Source: Sphingomonas jinjuensis
GTDB taxonomy: Bacteria; Pseudomonadota; Alphaproteobacteria; Sphingomonadales; Sphingomonadaceae
NCBI RefSeq assembly: GCF_014197105.1
Contig: NZ_JACIEV010000002.1
Coordinates: 310,001-374,000 of the forward strand
DNA length: 64,000 nt
Direction: 5' to 3'
In this document: piece after piece, positions 20,531-28,618 of the stretch
How positions within the stretch are numbered: position 1 is the first letter of the stretch
Layout: each line of letters opens with the position of its first letter
Program-made: the position numbers and the translations under genes
The notes under the pieces: generated by a model
Database searches by the model: none
Told to the model about the DNA's origin: nothing
Seen by the model: the letters and a program-made list of their open reading frames with translations, nothing else

Positions 20531-22048
20531 TTATTGGCGGTTCGGGGCCTGCGCACCTGTGGTCAACGCCCGGCTCCTGTCAACCGGCGCGTCCAGTACG
20601 GGATCGAGCGAGCGAGTCACCGTCGCGTCCTGCGCCGGCGTCGTCGCGGTCGACGGGGCCACCGGCGTTGGCTCGCCGTCGCTGCCGAAGTCGCTGATCT
20701 TGCCGCGCACGCGGCGATAATTGACCGTCGGATCGTACAGCGTGCCGCCATCGAGACCCAGGTCGCGCGCCTCGGCATTGCCCATCGCCGCCAGCAACGC
20801 GAAGCCGGCGACATAGGCGTCGCGCCGCGCGCTCACCAGCGTCACCTGGCTGTTGAGCAGCTCCTGCTCGGCATTGAGGATGTCGAGGATCGTGCGCGTA
20901 CCGACGCTGTTTTCGGCGCGGACGCCCTCCAGGCTCAGCTTGTTGGCGTTCACCGCGGTCTCAGCCGATGCGATCACCTGCTGCGACGATTGCCACGCCG
21001 CATAGGCGCTGCGCGTCTGCGATATGACGGCGCGCTCGGTCGCGGTCTGGTTCTCGAGCGCCTGACCGCGCAGCGCTTCCGCCTGGCGTATCTGCGCCGC
21101 CGGGCGACCGCCCTGGAACAGCGGCAGCGTCAGCTGAGCACCGACCGTCGCCGCGGTCGCGGAATTGGGGATACGCTGGCCGTTCGCGACCGTCGGCACC
21201 GAGCCGAGATAGTTGAAATACGTGCCCGTCGTCACCGCCGCGATTCGTGGCATGCGATTGGCCTTCGCCACGCCGATGTCATAGCGCGTCGCATCCGCTG
21301 CGCGCTTCGCGGCGAGCAGGTTGGGGTTCTTGGTCAGCGCCTCGGACACGGCGGTGCCCGGCGAGTTGGGCAGGTTGGGCAGCGCCGGCGGCTGTTCCAG
21401 CGTGCCGGGCGGATCGCCGATGACCGCGATATAGTTTTCGCGGCTGCCGATCAGCGTCGCTTCCGCCGACTGCAGCTGCGCCCGCGCCGTGGCCAGCCGC
21501 GCTTCCGACTGAGCGACGTCGGTGCGCGTCAGGTCGCCGACCTGGAACCGGTCGCGGCTGGCGTTGAGGTTCACTTCCAGCACGCGGACGTTCTGGCGAT
21601 TGAGCCCGACGATCGCCTCGTCGCGGATCACGTTCATATATGCCGCGACGACATTGGTGAACGTATTCGCCTCGGTCCCGCGCAGCTGTGCCCGGCCGGC
21701 CTCGACCCGCGTCTCGGCCGCGCGCACCGCATTCTTCACCGCGCCGCCCTGGTACAGGGGGATCGAGAAGTTGATCTGGCCGTTACCCAGCCGTTCGGGG
21801 TTCAGGAAGTTGTTGTTCGCCTGCACGACGTTGTCGGTCGCGGTGCCGTTGAGGTTCAGCGACGGCAGTCCCGAGGCGCGCGCGATCGGTACGCCCTCGT
21901 CGGTCGCGCGCAGCTGCGCCCGCGCACCGGTCAGCGTCGGGTTCGACGCATAGGCCTTGGCCAGCGCCTCGCGCAGCGTCTCCGCCCCCGCGGGCACGCC
22001 GATCAGCGGGCCGGCCGCAGCCAGCAGCAGGATAACGGTACGGCGCAT
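20531..22048 (-). CDS. tolC: TolC-family outer-membrane efflux channel protein
   Basis: 505 residues with signal peptide MRRTVILLLAAAGPLIGVPAGAET, then two outer-membrane-factor repeats (ALAKAYASNPTLTGARAQLRATDEG; EALTKNPNLLAAKRAADAT) made of long helices and barrel strands. It should trimerise into a tunnel through outer membrane and periplasm for a type I secretion or RND pump. The ATG at 22048 gives the signal peptide directly. The Pro/Thr-rich C-terminus after TVNYRRVRGKI is variable in the family. No pump genes are adjacent. It lies eight bases after the methyltransferase gene. Confidence 0.94.
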   Translation of the reverse strand: MRRTVILLLAAAGPLIGVPAGAETLREALAKAYASNPTLTGARAQLRATDEGVPIARASGLPSLNLNGTATDNVVQANNNFLNPERLGNGQINFSIPLYQGGAVKNAVRAAETRVEAGRAQLRGTEANTFTNVVAAYMNVIRDEAIVGLNRQNVRVLEVNLNASRDRFQVGDLTRTDVAQSEARLATARAQLQSAEATLIGSRENYIAVIGDPPGTLEQPPALPNLPNSPGTAVSEALTKNPNLLAAKRAADATRYDIGVAKANRMPRIAAVTTGTYFNYLGSVPTVANGQRIPNSATAATVGAQLTLPLFQGGRPAAQIRQAEALRGQALENQTATERAVISQTRSAYAAWQSSQQVIASAETAVNANKLSLEGVRAENSVGTRTILDILNAEQELLNSQVTLVSARRDAYVAGFALLAAMGNAEARDLGLDGGTLYDPTVNYRRVRGKISDFGSDGEPTPVAPSTATTPAQDATVTRSLDPVLDAPVDRSRALTTGAQAPNRQ

Positions 22049-22056
22049 CTGACCCC

Positions 22057-22722
22057 TCAGAATTGAAATGCAGGCGGGCGACTGAAGCCCGGAAGAACCA
22101 CGCAATCGCTGTCGACGAACGGCAACAGGCCGAAACCGCCATCGGTGCGCCGGCCGCTGGTCAGCCGGGTCACGCCGCGATCGACGATACCCGCGGCCAC
22201 GCGCCCGCCGGGCGCCACCTGCGCCACCAGCGCATCGGGCACCGTCTCGATCGCGCCATCGACGATCAGCACGTCATAGGGCGCGCCCACGGCATGGCCC
22301 TCGGCCAGCGGCGCTTCGACCACCGTCACATTGGCGATCCCGGCAAGCGCCTCGCGCGCCATCGCCGCCAGCGTCGCATTCTCCTCGACCGCCACCACCT
22401 CGGCGACGATCTCGGCCAGGATCGCAGCGGTATAGCCGCCGGCCGCACCGATCAGCAGCACCCGGTCCTCGCGGTTCAGGTCCGCCTCGGTCAGCAGCCG
22501 CCCCGTCGCGAGCGGCGGATTCTGCATCCGCCCCTCGCCCAGCGGCAGCGCGGTGTCGCGATAGGCGATCTCACGCACGTCGGCGGGCACGAAGCGCTCG
22601 CGCGGCACCCGCGCCATCGCTGAGACGACCCGCTGGTCGCTGACCGCGTTGGTGCGCAACTGGCTGGAGACCATCGCGCTGCGCATCGCCTCGGTCCGGT
22701 TGGTATCGACGCTGACGTTCAT
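22057..22722 (-). CDS. pcm: Protein-L-isoaspartate O-methyltransferase family protein
   Basis: 221 residues. The fold is class I methyltransferase: SAM loop LLIGAAGGYTAAILAE after VPRERFVP and GEGRMQNPPLATGRLL, and a later segment PYDVLIVDGAIETVPDAL. The classical enzyme repairs isoaspartyl residues in aged proteins; this alphaproteobacterial subgroup beside tolC is annotated the same way, but its SAM loop lacks the typical TGSGY. Probably co-transcribed with the downstream tolC gene. Confidence 0.87.
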   Translation of the reverse strand: MNVSVDTNRTEAMRSAMVSSQLRTNAVSDQRVVSAMARVPRERFVPADVREIAYRDTALPLGEGRMQNPPLATGRLLTEADLNREDRVLLIGAAGGYTAAILAEIVAEVVAVEENATLAAMAREALAGIANVTVVEAPLAEGHAVGAPYDVLIVDGAIETVPDALVAQVAPGGRVAAGIVDRGVTRLTSGRRTDGGFGLLPFVDSDCVVLPGFSRPPAFQF

Positions 22723-22872
22723 GAGCTTCCCTGTCGCACAACTGTTTTACGGATGCAATACACTGGAGGTATGACTGCCGCGTCTTAGAACGCCACCGCC
22801 GTCGCGCCAAGCGCCGACACGAGGCGGTTGACCCCGCCGCCAAAACACCATAGCCGCCCTCCACCGCATCGA

Positions 22873-22946
22873 GGCCCGATGGCGGAGTGGTGACGCAGAG
22901 GACTGCAAATCCTTGCACCCGGGTTCGATTCCCGGTCGGGCCTCCA
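22873..22946 (+). tRNA. tRNA-Cys (anticodon GCA)
   Basis: Acceptor GGCCCGA pairs with TCGGGCC; anticodon arm GGACTGCAAATCC has loop CTGCAAA with anticodon GCA. The T-arm contains GGTTCGATTC, the discriminator is U73 as expected for tRNA-Cys, and CCA is encoded at 22944-22946. Confidence 0.97.
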
Positions 22947-22960
22947 TTTTTCGCAAGCCG

Positions 22961-23368
22961 TCACGCCAACCACGCCGCCAGCGCCGCTGCCAGCGGCACG
23001 TCGGGCGCCGGCATGGGCAGCGTCGCCAGCATTCCCCGATCCGCCCAGCACAGCGCCACCGCATCGAGCGCGCGCGGTTCGCCGCGCCACTCGGCACAGC
23101 GGTACAACAACAGCACCAGCGGCCGCCCGCCCGCCTGAGTCGGTGCGAACGACACCGGCGTCAGCGCCGCCTCGTCGACCACGACCCCCAGTTCCTCGGC
23201 CAGTTCGCGTACCAGCGCCGCCTCGGCGCCCTCACCCGGCTCAACCTTGCCGCCCGGAAACTCCCACAATCCCGCCAGCGATTTGCCCGGCGGGCGCTGC
23301 TGCACGAGCACGCGGCCCTCGACATCGATCAGCGCCGCCGCGACCACGATCAGCATCATGTCAGTCAT
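22961..23368 (-). CDS. mutT: 8-oxo-dGTP diphosphatase (MutT, Nudix)
   Basis: 135 residues. A complete Nudix box spans about residues 39-61 (GGKVEPGEGAEAALVRELAEEL), matching GX5EX7REUXEEXGU. The N-terminus VVAAALIDVEGRVLVQQRP and FAPTQAGGRPLVLLLYRC are MutT-like. The enzyme removes oxidised guanine nucleotides from the pool. Confidence 0.9.
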   Translation of the reverse strand: MTDMMLIVVAAALIDVEGRVLVQQRPPGKSLAGLWEFPGGKVEPGEGAEAALVRELAEELGVVVDEAALTPVSFAPTQAGGRPLVLLLYRCAEWRGEPRALDAVALCWADRGMLATLPMPAPDVPLAAALAAWLA

Positions 23369-23399
23369 TCGTTAAGCGTCTCCGGCTAAAGCGGGAATC

Positions 23400-23591
23400 G
23401 TGAAGAAGCGCGCGTTCCTCCCAGCCATGTTGCGGCGCCTTGCCCGCGACGATCGCGCCGCGACCGCCGTCGAATACGGCCTGATCCTCGCGCTGATCGT
23501 CCTGTCGATGTTCGCGGCCCTGCACGAGATGGCAGGAACCACCGTCGGCATGTGGAACAACGTGTCCACCAAGGTCCAGAACGCACGGTAA
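23400..23591 (+). CDS. Flp/Fap-type pilin subunit with Ala at the processing site
   Basis: 63 residues (GTG start; an ATG at 23427 is possible). A short basic leader is followed by RAATAVEYGLILALIVLSMFA, the Flp prepilin signature (E-Y pair in the hydrophobic helix). The residue before the mature ATAVEYG is Ala, where the neighbouring pilin and most Flp subunits have Gly. Processing by a TadV-type peptidase is therefore less certain. It precedes a second Flp gene; no assembly genes are in the window. Confidence 0.8.
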   Translation: MKKRAFLPAMLRRLARDDRAATAVEYGLILALIVLSMFAALHEMAGTTVGMWNNVSTKVQNAR

Positions 23592-23718
23592 GTATATGAA
23601 GTGCAAGGGACTGACCTTAAACCTTTTCTCAACCCTCCATCGCTAGTCACGGGGTTGCTGCTCCGGCCCGTACCGGTTCAGCCGGGTGACTGAAGTGACT
23701 AGATCCATGGAGACCGGA

Positions 23719-23886
23719 ATGCAGACCATTCGCAAGTTCATCAAGAACAACAAGGGCGCGACCGCCATCGAGTACGGCCTGATCGCTGCCCTGATTGCCG
23801 TCGCCGCGATCGCCGCGATGCAGGGCCTTGGCAACCAGCTGAAGACCACCTTCGGCAACGTCACGTCGAACATGAAGGCCTCGTAA
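23719..23886 (+). CDS. Flp/Fap-type pilin subunit
   Basis: 55 residues: leader MQTIRKFIKNNKG, then the mature ATAIEYGLIAALIAVAAIAAM, the canonical Flp type IVb pilin with Gly before the cleavage point. GGAG lies six bases before the ATG at 23719, which decides the start over the in-frame codon at 23686. A strong terminator follows. Flp pilins form adhesive pili assembled by Tad machinery, which must lie elsewhere. Confidence 0.9.
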   Translation: MQTIRKFIKNNKGATAIEYGLIAALIAVAAIAAMQGLGNQLKTTFGNVTSNMKAS

Positions 23887-23913
23887 GAGCGTCTCGTTCG
23901 ACTGATACGCGAA

Positions 23914-23945
23914 GGGCGGCGGAACCCGGGTTCCGCCGCCCTTTT
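23914..23945 (+). terminator. Rho-independent terminator after the Flp pilin
   Basis: A perfect 28-base palindrome (arms GGGCGGCGGAACCC and its exact complement, 23914-23941) is followed directly by TTTT. It lies 28 bases past the pilin stop. Confidence 0.92.
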
Positions 23946-23976
23946 CGCGTGTCCGCATCACAGCAACGCCCCGCCC

Positions 23977-24031
23977 CCTCCGTTCGTGCTGAGCTTGTCG
24001 GAGGACGGGTTCCGCGCACGCCCTTCGCCAA
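23977..24031. repeat. Fragment of family C repeat (CCGTTCGTGCTGAGC)
   Basis: The string CCGTTCGTGCTGAGC also begins the complete element at 61807-61892. Here only the left part is recognisable, followed by unrelated sequence to the accA stop. The rest of 23946-24068 holds no gene I can support. Confidence 0.5.
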
Positions 24032-24068
24032 GCTTAGGGCGAACCGAAGGATTTGACGGCTTACGCCC

Positions 24069-25016
24069 TTACAACCGCCCCATTGCCAGAAACTTCTCGC
24101 GTCGCCCGCGCCGCAGCTGATCGGGTGTCTGCCCGTCGAGCGACGCCAGCGCGCCCTCGATCGCGGTTCCCAGCGACTCGATCGCGGCTGCCGGGTCACG
24201 ATGGGCGCCGCCCAACGGCTCGCCGACGATCGTATCGATCACCCCGAACGACTTCAGGTCCTGCGCCGTAATCCGCATCGCGTCCGCCGCATCCGCCGCC
24301 TTGTCCGACGTCCGCCACAGGATCGAGGCCGCGCCTTCGGGGCTGATGACCGAATAGACCGCGTGCTCGAACATCATCACCCGGTTGCCCGCCGCCAGCG
24401 CCACCGCGCCACCCGAGCCGCCTTCGCCGACGATCGACGCGACGACGGGAACACCCGCCGCCAGGCACGCCTCGGTCGAGCGCGCGATCGCCTCGGCCTG
24501 GCCGCGCTCCTCGGCCTGGACGCCGGGAAAGGCGCCCGACGTATCGACCAGCGTCACCACCGGCAGCCCGAACCGGTCGGCCAGCTCGACCAGCCGGATC
24601 GCCTTGCGATAGCCCTCGGGCTTGCCCATGCCGAAATTGTGGCGGAGGCGGCTTGCCGTGTCCTGCCCCTTCTCATGGCCGATCGCCATCACCCGACGGC
24701 CGCGGAACGTCGCGAATCCGCCCAGGATCGCCTGGTCGTCGGCAAAGGCGCGGTCACCCGCCAGCGGGATGAACTCGCTGAACAGCCCCGCGACGAAGTC
24801 CTTGAAATGCGGCCGTTCCGGATGCCGGGCGACCTGGGTCTTCTGCCACGGCGTCAGCTTGGCGAAGGTATCGCGCAGCAGCTTGTCGGACTTCGCCTGA
24901 AGGCGTCCGACCTCCGCATCGATATCGACCGTCCCGCCCTCCGCGGTGTCGCGCAGTTCGTCGATCTTCGCCTGAAGGTCGGCGATCGGTTTCTCGAAAT
25001 CGAGGAAGCTAGGCAT
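24069..25016 (-). CDS. accA: Acetyl-CoA carboxylase carboxyltransferase subunit alpha
   Basis: 315 residues, full length for AccA. Landmarks are the N-terminal helix MPSFLDFEKPIADLQAKIDELR, KTQVARHPERPHFKDFV, GHEKGQDTASRLRHNFGMGKPEGYRKA, VTLVDTSGAFPGV and IVGEGGSGGAVALA. It forms the carboxyltransferase with AccD (encoded at 53590 in this window) to make malonyl-CoA for fatty acids. It follows xerD with a palindromic repeat between them. Confidence 0.98.
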   Translation of the reverse strand: MPSFLDFEKPIADLQAKIDELRDTAEGGTVDIDAEVGRLQAKSDKLLRDTFAKLTPWQKTQVARHPERPHFKDFVAGLFSEFIPLAGDRAFADDQAILGGFATFRGRRVMAIGHEKGQDTASRLRHNFGMGKPEGYRKAIRLVELADRFGLPVVTLVDTSGAFPGVQAEERGQAEAIARSTEACLAAGVPVVASIVGEGGSGGAVALAAGNRVMMFEHAVYSVISPEGAASILWRTSDKAADAADAMRITAQDLKSFGVIDTIVGEPLGGAHRDPAAAIESLGTAIEGALASLDGQTPDQLRRGRREKFLAMGRL

Positions 25017-25089
25017 CGGCGGCGGTTAGGGCGCATCGGCGAAGGGATCAAGGATCGTTACGTTTCCCTCCCTTACCCCACCCCACCTC

Positions 25090-25183
25090 GTCATCCCCGC
25101 GCAGGCGGGGATCCATATCCGCCGAACGTCGTGAGACCCACCGCGACCAGCGACTATGGATCCCCGCCTTCGCGGGAATGACG
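25090..25183. repeat. Palindromic repeat, family A, overlapping the end of xerD
   Basis: Ends GTCATCCCCGC and GCGGGAATGAC are inverted; inner arms read GGCGGGGATCCAT and ATGGATCCCCGCC. The right half supplies the last eight codons and stop of xerD (HSREGGDP). Confidence 0.9.
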
Positions 25184-26086
25184 TTTACGCTTCCCACCAC
25201 CACCAAGCGCCTCCGCCAGTGGGTGCCGCTCGTTCACCAGCGTTACCAACCGGCTCGCATCGACATGGGTATAGATCTCGGTCGTCGCGATATCGGCATG
25301 GCCCAGCATCGCCTGTAACGCGCGCAGATCGGCGCCGCCCTCCAGCAGGTGAGTCGCGAACGCATGGCGCAGCACGTGCGGGCTAACGCGATCGGGCGGG
25401 ATCCCGGCCTCCGCCGCCAACGCCTTGATGAGCTGGTACAGCCTGATCCGCGACAGATGCTTCTTCCCCGACGGGAACAGCCACGCCGACTCGGCGGGCA
25501 CATGGGCCCGCCACGCCGCCACCGCCGCCCGCGCCCGATCAGATAGAGGCACCAGCCGCTCGCGCCCGCCCTTGCCCTTCAGGATGATGTACGGCCGGTC
25601 GCCCTGGATCGCCGCTCGCGGCAGCGACACCAGCTCGCTCGCGCGCAGCCCCGATCCGTAGAGCAGCTCGACCAGCGCCGCCATCCGCAGGTCGAGCGCC
25701 GCGGGCGGCACCCTGGCCAGCCGTTCGCCCAGCACCGCGAACAGCCGGTCGACATCGGCATGGCTCAGCACCTTGGGCAGGGGCCGCGCCTGTCCGGGCC
25801 GCGGCAGCGCCGCTCCCGGATCGTCACTGCGAAACCCCTCGTCGACCAGAAAGGCGTAGAAGCGCCTGAGCGCCGCCGCCTTGCGCGCCACGGTCGCCCT
25901 GGCCAGCGCACGCCACTGCTCGCTCACTCGCTCGATCGCGGCCGCATCGGCCTGCGCCAGCGCGCCGCCCGCGGCCTGCGATGCGAGCGTCAGGTCGCTG
26001 CGATAGGCGGCGATCGTATTGCGCGCCGCCCCGGCCTCGGCCGCCAGCATTTCCAGAAAGTGCTCGATCAGCGCCGCATCGGTCAC
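25154..26086 (-). CDS. xerD: Site-specific tyrosine recombinase XerD
   Basis: 310 residues. N-terminal SAM-like domain (1-95), catalytic domain with Arg148 (GSGLRASELV), Lys172 (KGKGGRERLVPL), His237-Arg240 (SPHVLRHAFATH), His263 (LGHADIATTEIYTHV) and Tyr272. With XerC it resolves chromosome dimers at dif. The GTG start at 26086 overlaps the upstream stop (GTGA). The native end is about KRKR; the last residues HSREGGDP are encoded by a dispersed repeat, so the original stop was replaced by repeat sequence. Confidence 0.94.
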   Translation of the reverse strand: MTDAALIEHFLEMLAAEAGAARNTIAAYRSDLTLASQAAGGALAQADAAAIERVSEQWRALARATVARKAAALRRFYAFLVDEGFRSDDPGAALPRPGQARPLPKVLSHADVDRLFAVLGERLARVPPAALDLRMAALVELLYGSGLRASELVSLPRAAIQGDRPYIILKGKGGRERLVPLSDRARAAVAAWRAHVPAESAWLFPSGKKHLSRIRLYQLIKALAAEAGIPPDRVSPHVLRHAFATHLLEGGADLRALQAMLGHADIATTEIYTHVDASRLVTLVNERHPLAEALGGGGKRKRHSREGGDP

Positions 26087-27900
26087 GCCCGTGCGATCGC
26101 CTCGGCCGCGATCATGCGCGCATAGCCGTCGAGCCCCACCGCGGTCAGCGCCGCGGTGATCCGGTACAGCGTCGCCGGCGGCACCCCGCGCCACGCCGGC
26201 GTCTGCAAGCCGACCGCGCACAGCAGCACCACCGTTCCCGGCTCCCGTGCCATCACCGCCCGGTCGAGCGCCTGCGTCCAGGCATTGCTCGCCCCCACCG
26301 GCACCTCCAGCGCCTCGGCCGCGCGCTGCGCATCCTCGGGCGTCAGCCGACCCAGCCCGGCGAGCCCGGCGAAGAACAGCCGCTGCTTCAGCGCCGCATC
26401 GCCTGTCCCGCCATATCCCGCAACCGCATTATACGTCAGCCGCCCGCCACGATCGGGATCGGCCAGCGCGATCATCGCCCACGCGTCGCCGCCCTGCGTC
26501 ACCCGCCCGCGCCACCGCGCCGCCGACCGATCGAGCCCGGCGCTCAACATCGACGCGACCAGCCGGTCGGCATCCTCGAGTCCCTCGCCCACCGGCAGCC
26601 GCGCCGCCGCCCGCGCGGTCAGCACCAGCCGGGCATAGGGCGTCGCCGCCGCCTCGCCCCACAGCTGGCGGATCGCGCCGATCCGCGCGTCGGTGTCGCC
26701 ACCGACATAGGCGACGCGAAGGTCGCTCGCCGCCGCGCTCGCCGCCGCGGGCACGTCGTCACCCTCGTCGATCGCACCGAACAGGTCGACCAGCGCCGCA
26801 TTCGACAACACGCCCTGCCCCGCCGCCGCCTCGGCATAGGGCAGGCGATCGGCATCGCCGACGCTCGGGCTCAACGCCTGCCAATATCGCACCTGCGATC
26901 CCGTGGTCGCGAACATCTCCGCCGGGATCGCGACGCCGGTCGCGCTCGCGAGGCCGAAGCGCCACACCGTCAGCGTGTCGGCGGGGCTCCATTCGATCGT
27001 CACCGCCTGGCCGCCGCCCGGCCCTGCCCCCGACACCTTCTGCGCCAGCCTGAGGTCGACGCCCTCGGCCACCCGGCGCCGCCGCGCCTGCGCCATCAGC
27101 GACTTCGCCGCCGTCGCATTGCCCGACAGGCCGGCGCACATTGCCTGCGCCATCACCCAGCCGCGCTCGCCCGTCGCCTGGCGTCCACGATCGGCGAGCG
27201 GACACAGCCCGCCCGGATCGCCCGTCGCCAGCGACGTGTTCATCGCGACTTCCAGCAGCTTGCGGCTGGCATTGCCGGTATCGACGCTCTGCGCCACCGC
27301 CCGCGCCGCCACCGACTCGCCCATTCGCAGCAACAACCACGCACGCTCGGCCGCGAAGTCGGCGCCGTTGACGTTGCGCGGCGTCCGCAGTTGCGATGCC
27401 AGCGTCCGCCGCAGCAGGATCGACATCCACCGCGACGGCAGCGGCGCGTCGAGCGACCGCATCAATCCTTCCAGGTAGCGCCCATCGGCCCGGCCGAACG
27501 CATCGGCCGGCAACCCGCCATCGACGCCACCCGGCCCCACCAGCGCCAGCGAACGGCGCGCGAACGGCGGCAGCTCGTAGTCGGCCAGCGCCTTGGCATC
27601 CATCGGCGTCGGCGTCGGCGTCGCGCTGGGCGTGGGCGACGGCGTATCGGTGGGCAGCGGCTGGACGATCGCGCCCGGCTGCCCCGGCGACGCGGCGACC
27701 GACGGCGGCAACAGGCTGGCCGGGCCATTGCCCGTCGCGCGCGGCGTCGGCGTCGGCTGGTTGTCGCCGAACCCCGGCGGCAGCAGCGATTCGGGACGAT
27801 CCTGCCCGATCGCCGGCAAGGCGGCGGCGGCGATCGCCAGCGCCGCGATGCCCGCGCGCGTCTTAGCTGAGATTGGCAAGCGTGACGGCCTTCTCGACAT
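26083..27900 (-). CDS. Large exported hypothetical protein with Pro/Thr linker
   Basis: About 605 residues. A basic N-terminus and hydrophobic segment (AGIAALAIAAAALPAIGQ) form a signal peptide; a Pro/Thr-rich tract (TPSPTPSATPTPTP at about 90-105) precedes a body of Ala-rich helices resembling tetratricopeptide-like hairpins (WLLLRMGESVAARAVAQSV, MAQAMCAGLSGNATAAKSLM). I recognise no named family. It lies between a 44-residue membrane protein and xerD, a spacing typical of an operon. The ATG at 27900 overlaps the small gene by 38 bases; a TTG at 27879 is also possible. Confidence 0.75.
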   Translation of the reverse strand: MSRRPSRLPISAKTRAGIAALAIAAAALPAIGQDRPESLLPPGFGDNQPTPTPRATGNGPASLLPPSVAASPGQPGAIVQPLPTDTPSPTPSATPTPTPMDAKALADYELPPFARRSLALVGPGGVDGGLPADAFGRADGRYLEGLMRSLDAPLPSRWMSILLRRTLASQLRTPRNVNGADFAAERAWLLLRMGESVAARAVAQSVDTGNASRKLLEVAMNTSLATGDPGGLCPLADRGRQATGERGWVMAQAMCAGLSGNATAAKSLMAQARRRRVAEGVDLRLAQKVSGAGPGGGQAVTIEWSPADTLTVWRFGLASATGVAIPAEMFATTGSQVRYWQALSPSVGDADRLPYAEAAAGQGVLSNAALVDLFGAIDEGDDVPAAASAAASDLRVAYVGGDTDARIGAIRQLWGEAAATPYARLVLTARAAARLPVGEGLEDADRLVASMLSAGLDRSAARWRGRVTQGGDAWAMIALADPDRGGRLTYNAVAGYGGTGDAALKQRLFFAGLAGLGRLTPEDAQRAAEALEVPVGASNAWTQALDRAVMAREPGTVVLLCAVGLQTPAWRGVPPATLYRITAALTAVGLDGYARMIAAEAIARA

Positions 27901-27997
27901 GCGTCTGCGGGCGCTCGCTGGCACGGCCCGCGAGCAGGAACAGGCCCCCGACCACCACGACGGCGATGACCAGGATCGAGACGAGGAGGCGAGTCAT
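27863..27997 (-). CDS. 44-residue single-span membrane protein
   Basis: MTRLLVSILVIAVVVVGGLFLLAGRAS is one transmembrane helix with a short basic N-terminus, followed by a polar tail ending VEKAVTLANLS. It is divergent from aroK (82-base gap) and overlaps the large hypothetical gene downstream. GAGG-like sequence lies just upstream of the ATG. No function is recognised; similar short proteins in this position are usual in sphingomonads by my recollection. Confidence 0.65.
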   Translation of the reverse strand: MTRLLVSILVIAVVVVGGLFLLAGRASERPQTHVEKAVTLANLS

Positions 27998-28078
27998 GAC
28001 GGGGCCGATCCGATGCTGTGGACACACGTACCCACGGCTTTGCCGCGGGCAGGTCTGCGCTGTATAGCGCGCGGCTCC

Positions 28079-28618
28079 ATGTTGCAAAGCGCCAAGCCAG
28101 ACTTCCCGCCGATCGATCGGGCCATCGTCCTCGTCGGCCTGATGGGGGTCGGCAAATCGACCGTCGGCCGCCGCCTCGCCACCCGCCTCCGCCTGCCCTT
28201 CGTCGATGCCGACGAAGAGATCGAGCGCGCCGCCGGCATGCCGATCACCGAGATCTTCGAGCGCTTCGGCGAGGCTTATTTCCGCGACGGCGAGCGCCGG
28301 GTCATCGCCCGGCTGATCGATGGCACGCCCAAGATCGTCGCGACCGGCGGCGGCGCTTTCGTTAACGAAGAGACGCGGGACCTGATCCTGCGCGATGCGA
28401 CCGCGATCTGGCTCCACGCCCATCCCGACGTGCTCGCCGAGCGGGTGAAGCGCCGCGACACCCGCCCGCTGCTGCGCGGCCGCGACCCGGCACAGGTCCT
28501 GCGCGATCTCGCCGCGGTACGCGATCCGCTCTATGCGCTCGCGCCGATCCATGTTTCCAGCCACAAGGCGCCGCACGAAAACACCGTCGCCGCCATCCTG
28601 AAAGCCATTGGCCGATGA
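28079..28618 (+). CDS. aroK: Shikimate kinase
   Basis: 179 residues. Walker A GLMGVGKSTVGRRLA (residues 20-34), shikimate-binding FVDADEEIERAAGMPITEIFERFGEAYFRDGE, and GGGAF with the lid RDTRPLLRG. It phosphorylates shikimate in aromatic amino-acid synthesis. The stop overlaps the aroB start by four bases (ATGA). Confidence 0.97.
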   Translation: MLQSAKPDFPPIDRAIVLVGLMGVGKSTVGRRLATRLRLPFVDADEEIERAAGMPITEIFERFGEAYFRDGERRVIARLIDGTPKIVATGGGAFVNEETRDLILRDATAIWLHAHPDVLAERVKRRDTRPLLRGRDPAQVLRDLAAVRDPLYALAPIHVSSHKAPHENTVAAILKAIGR

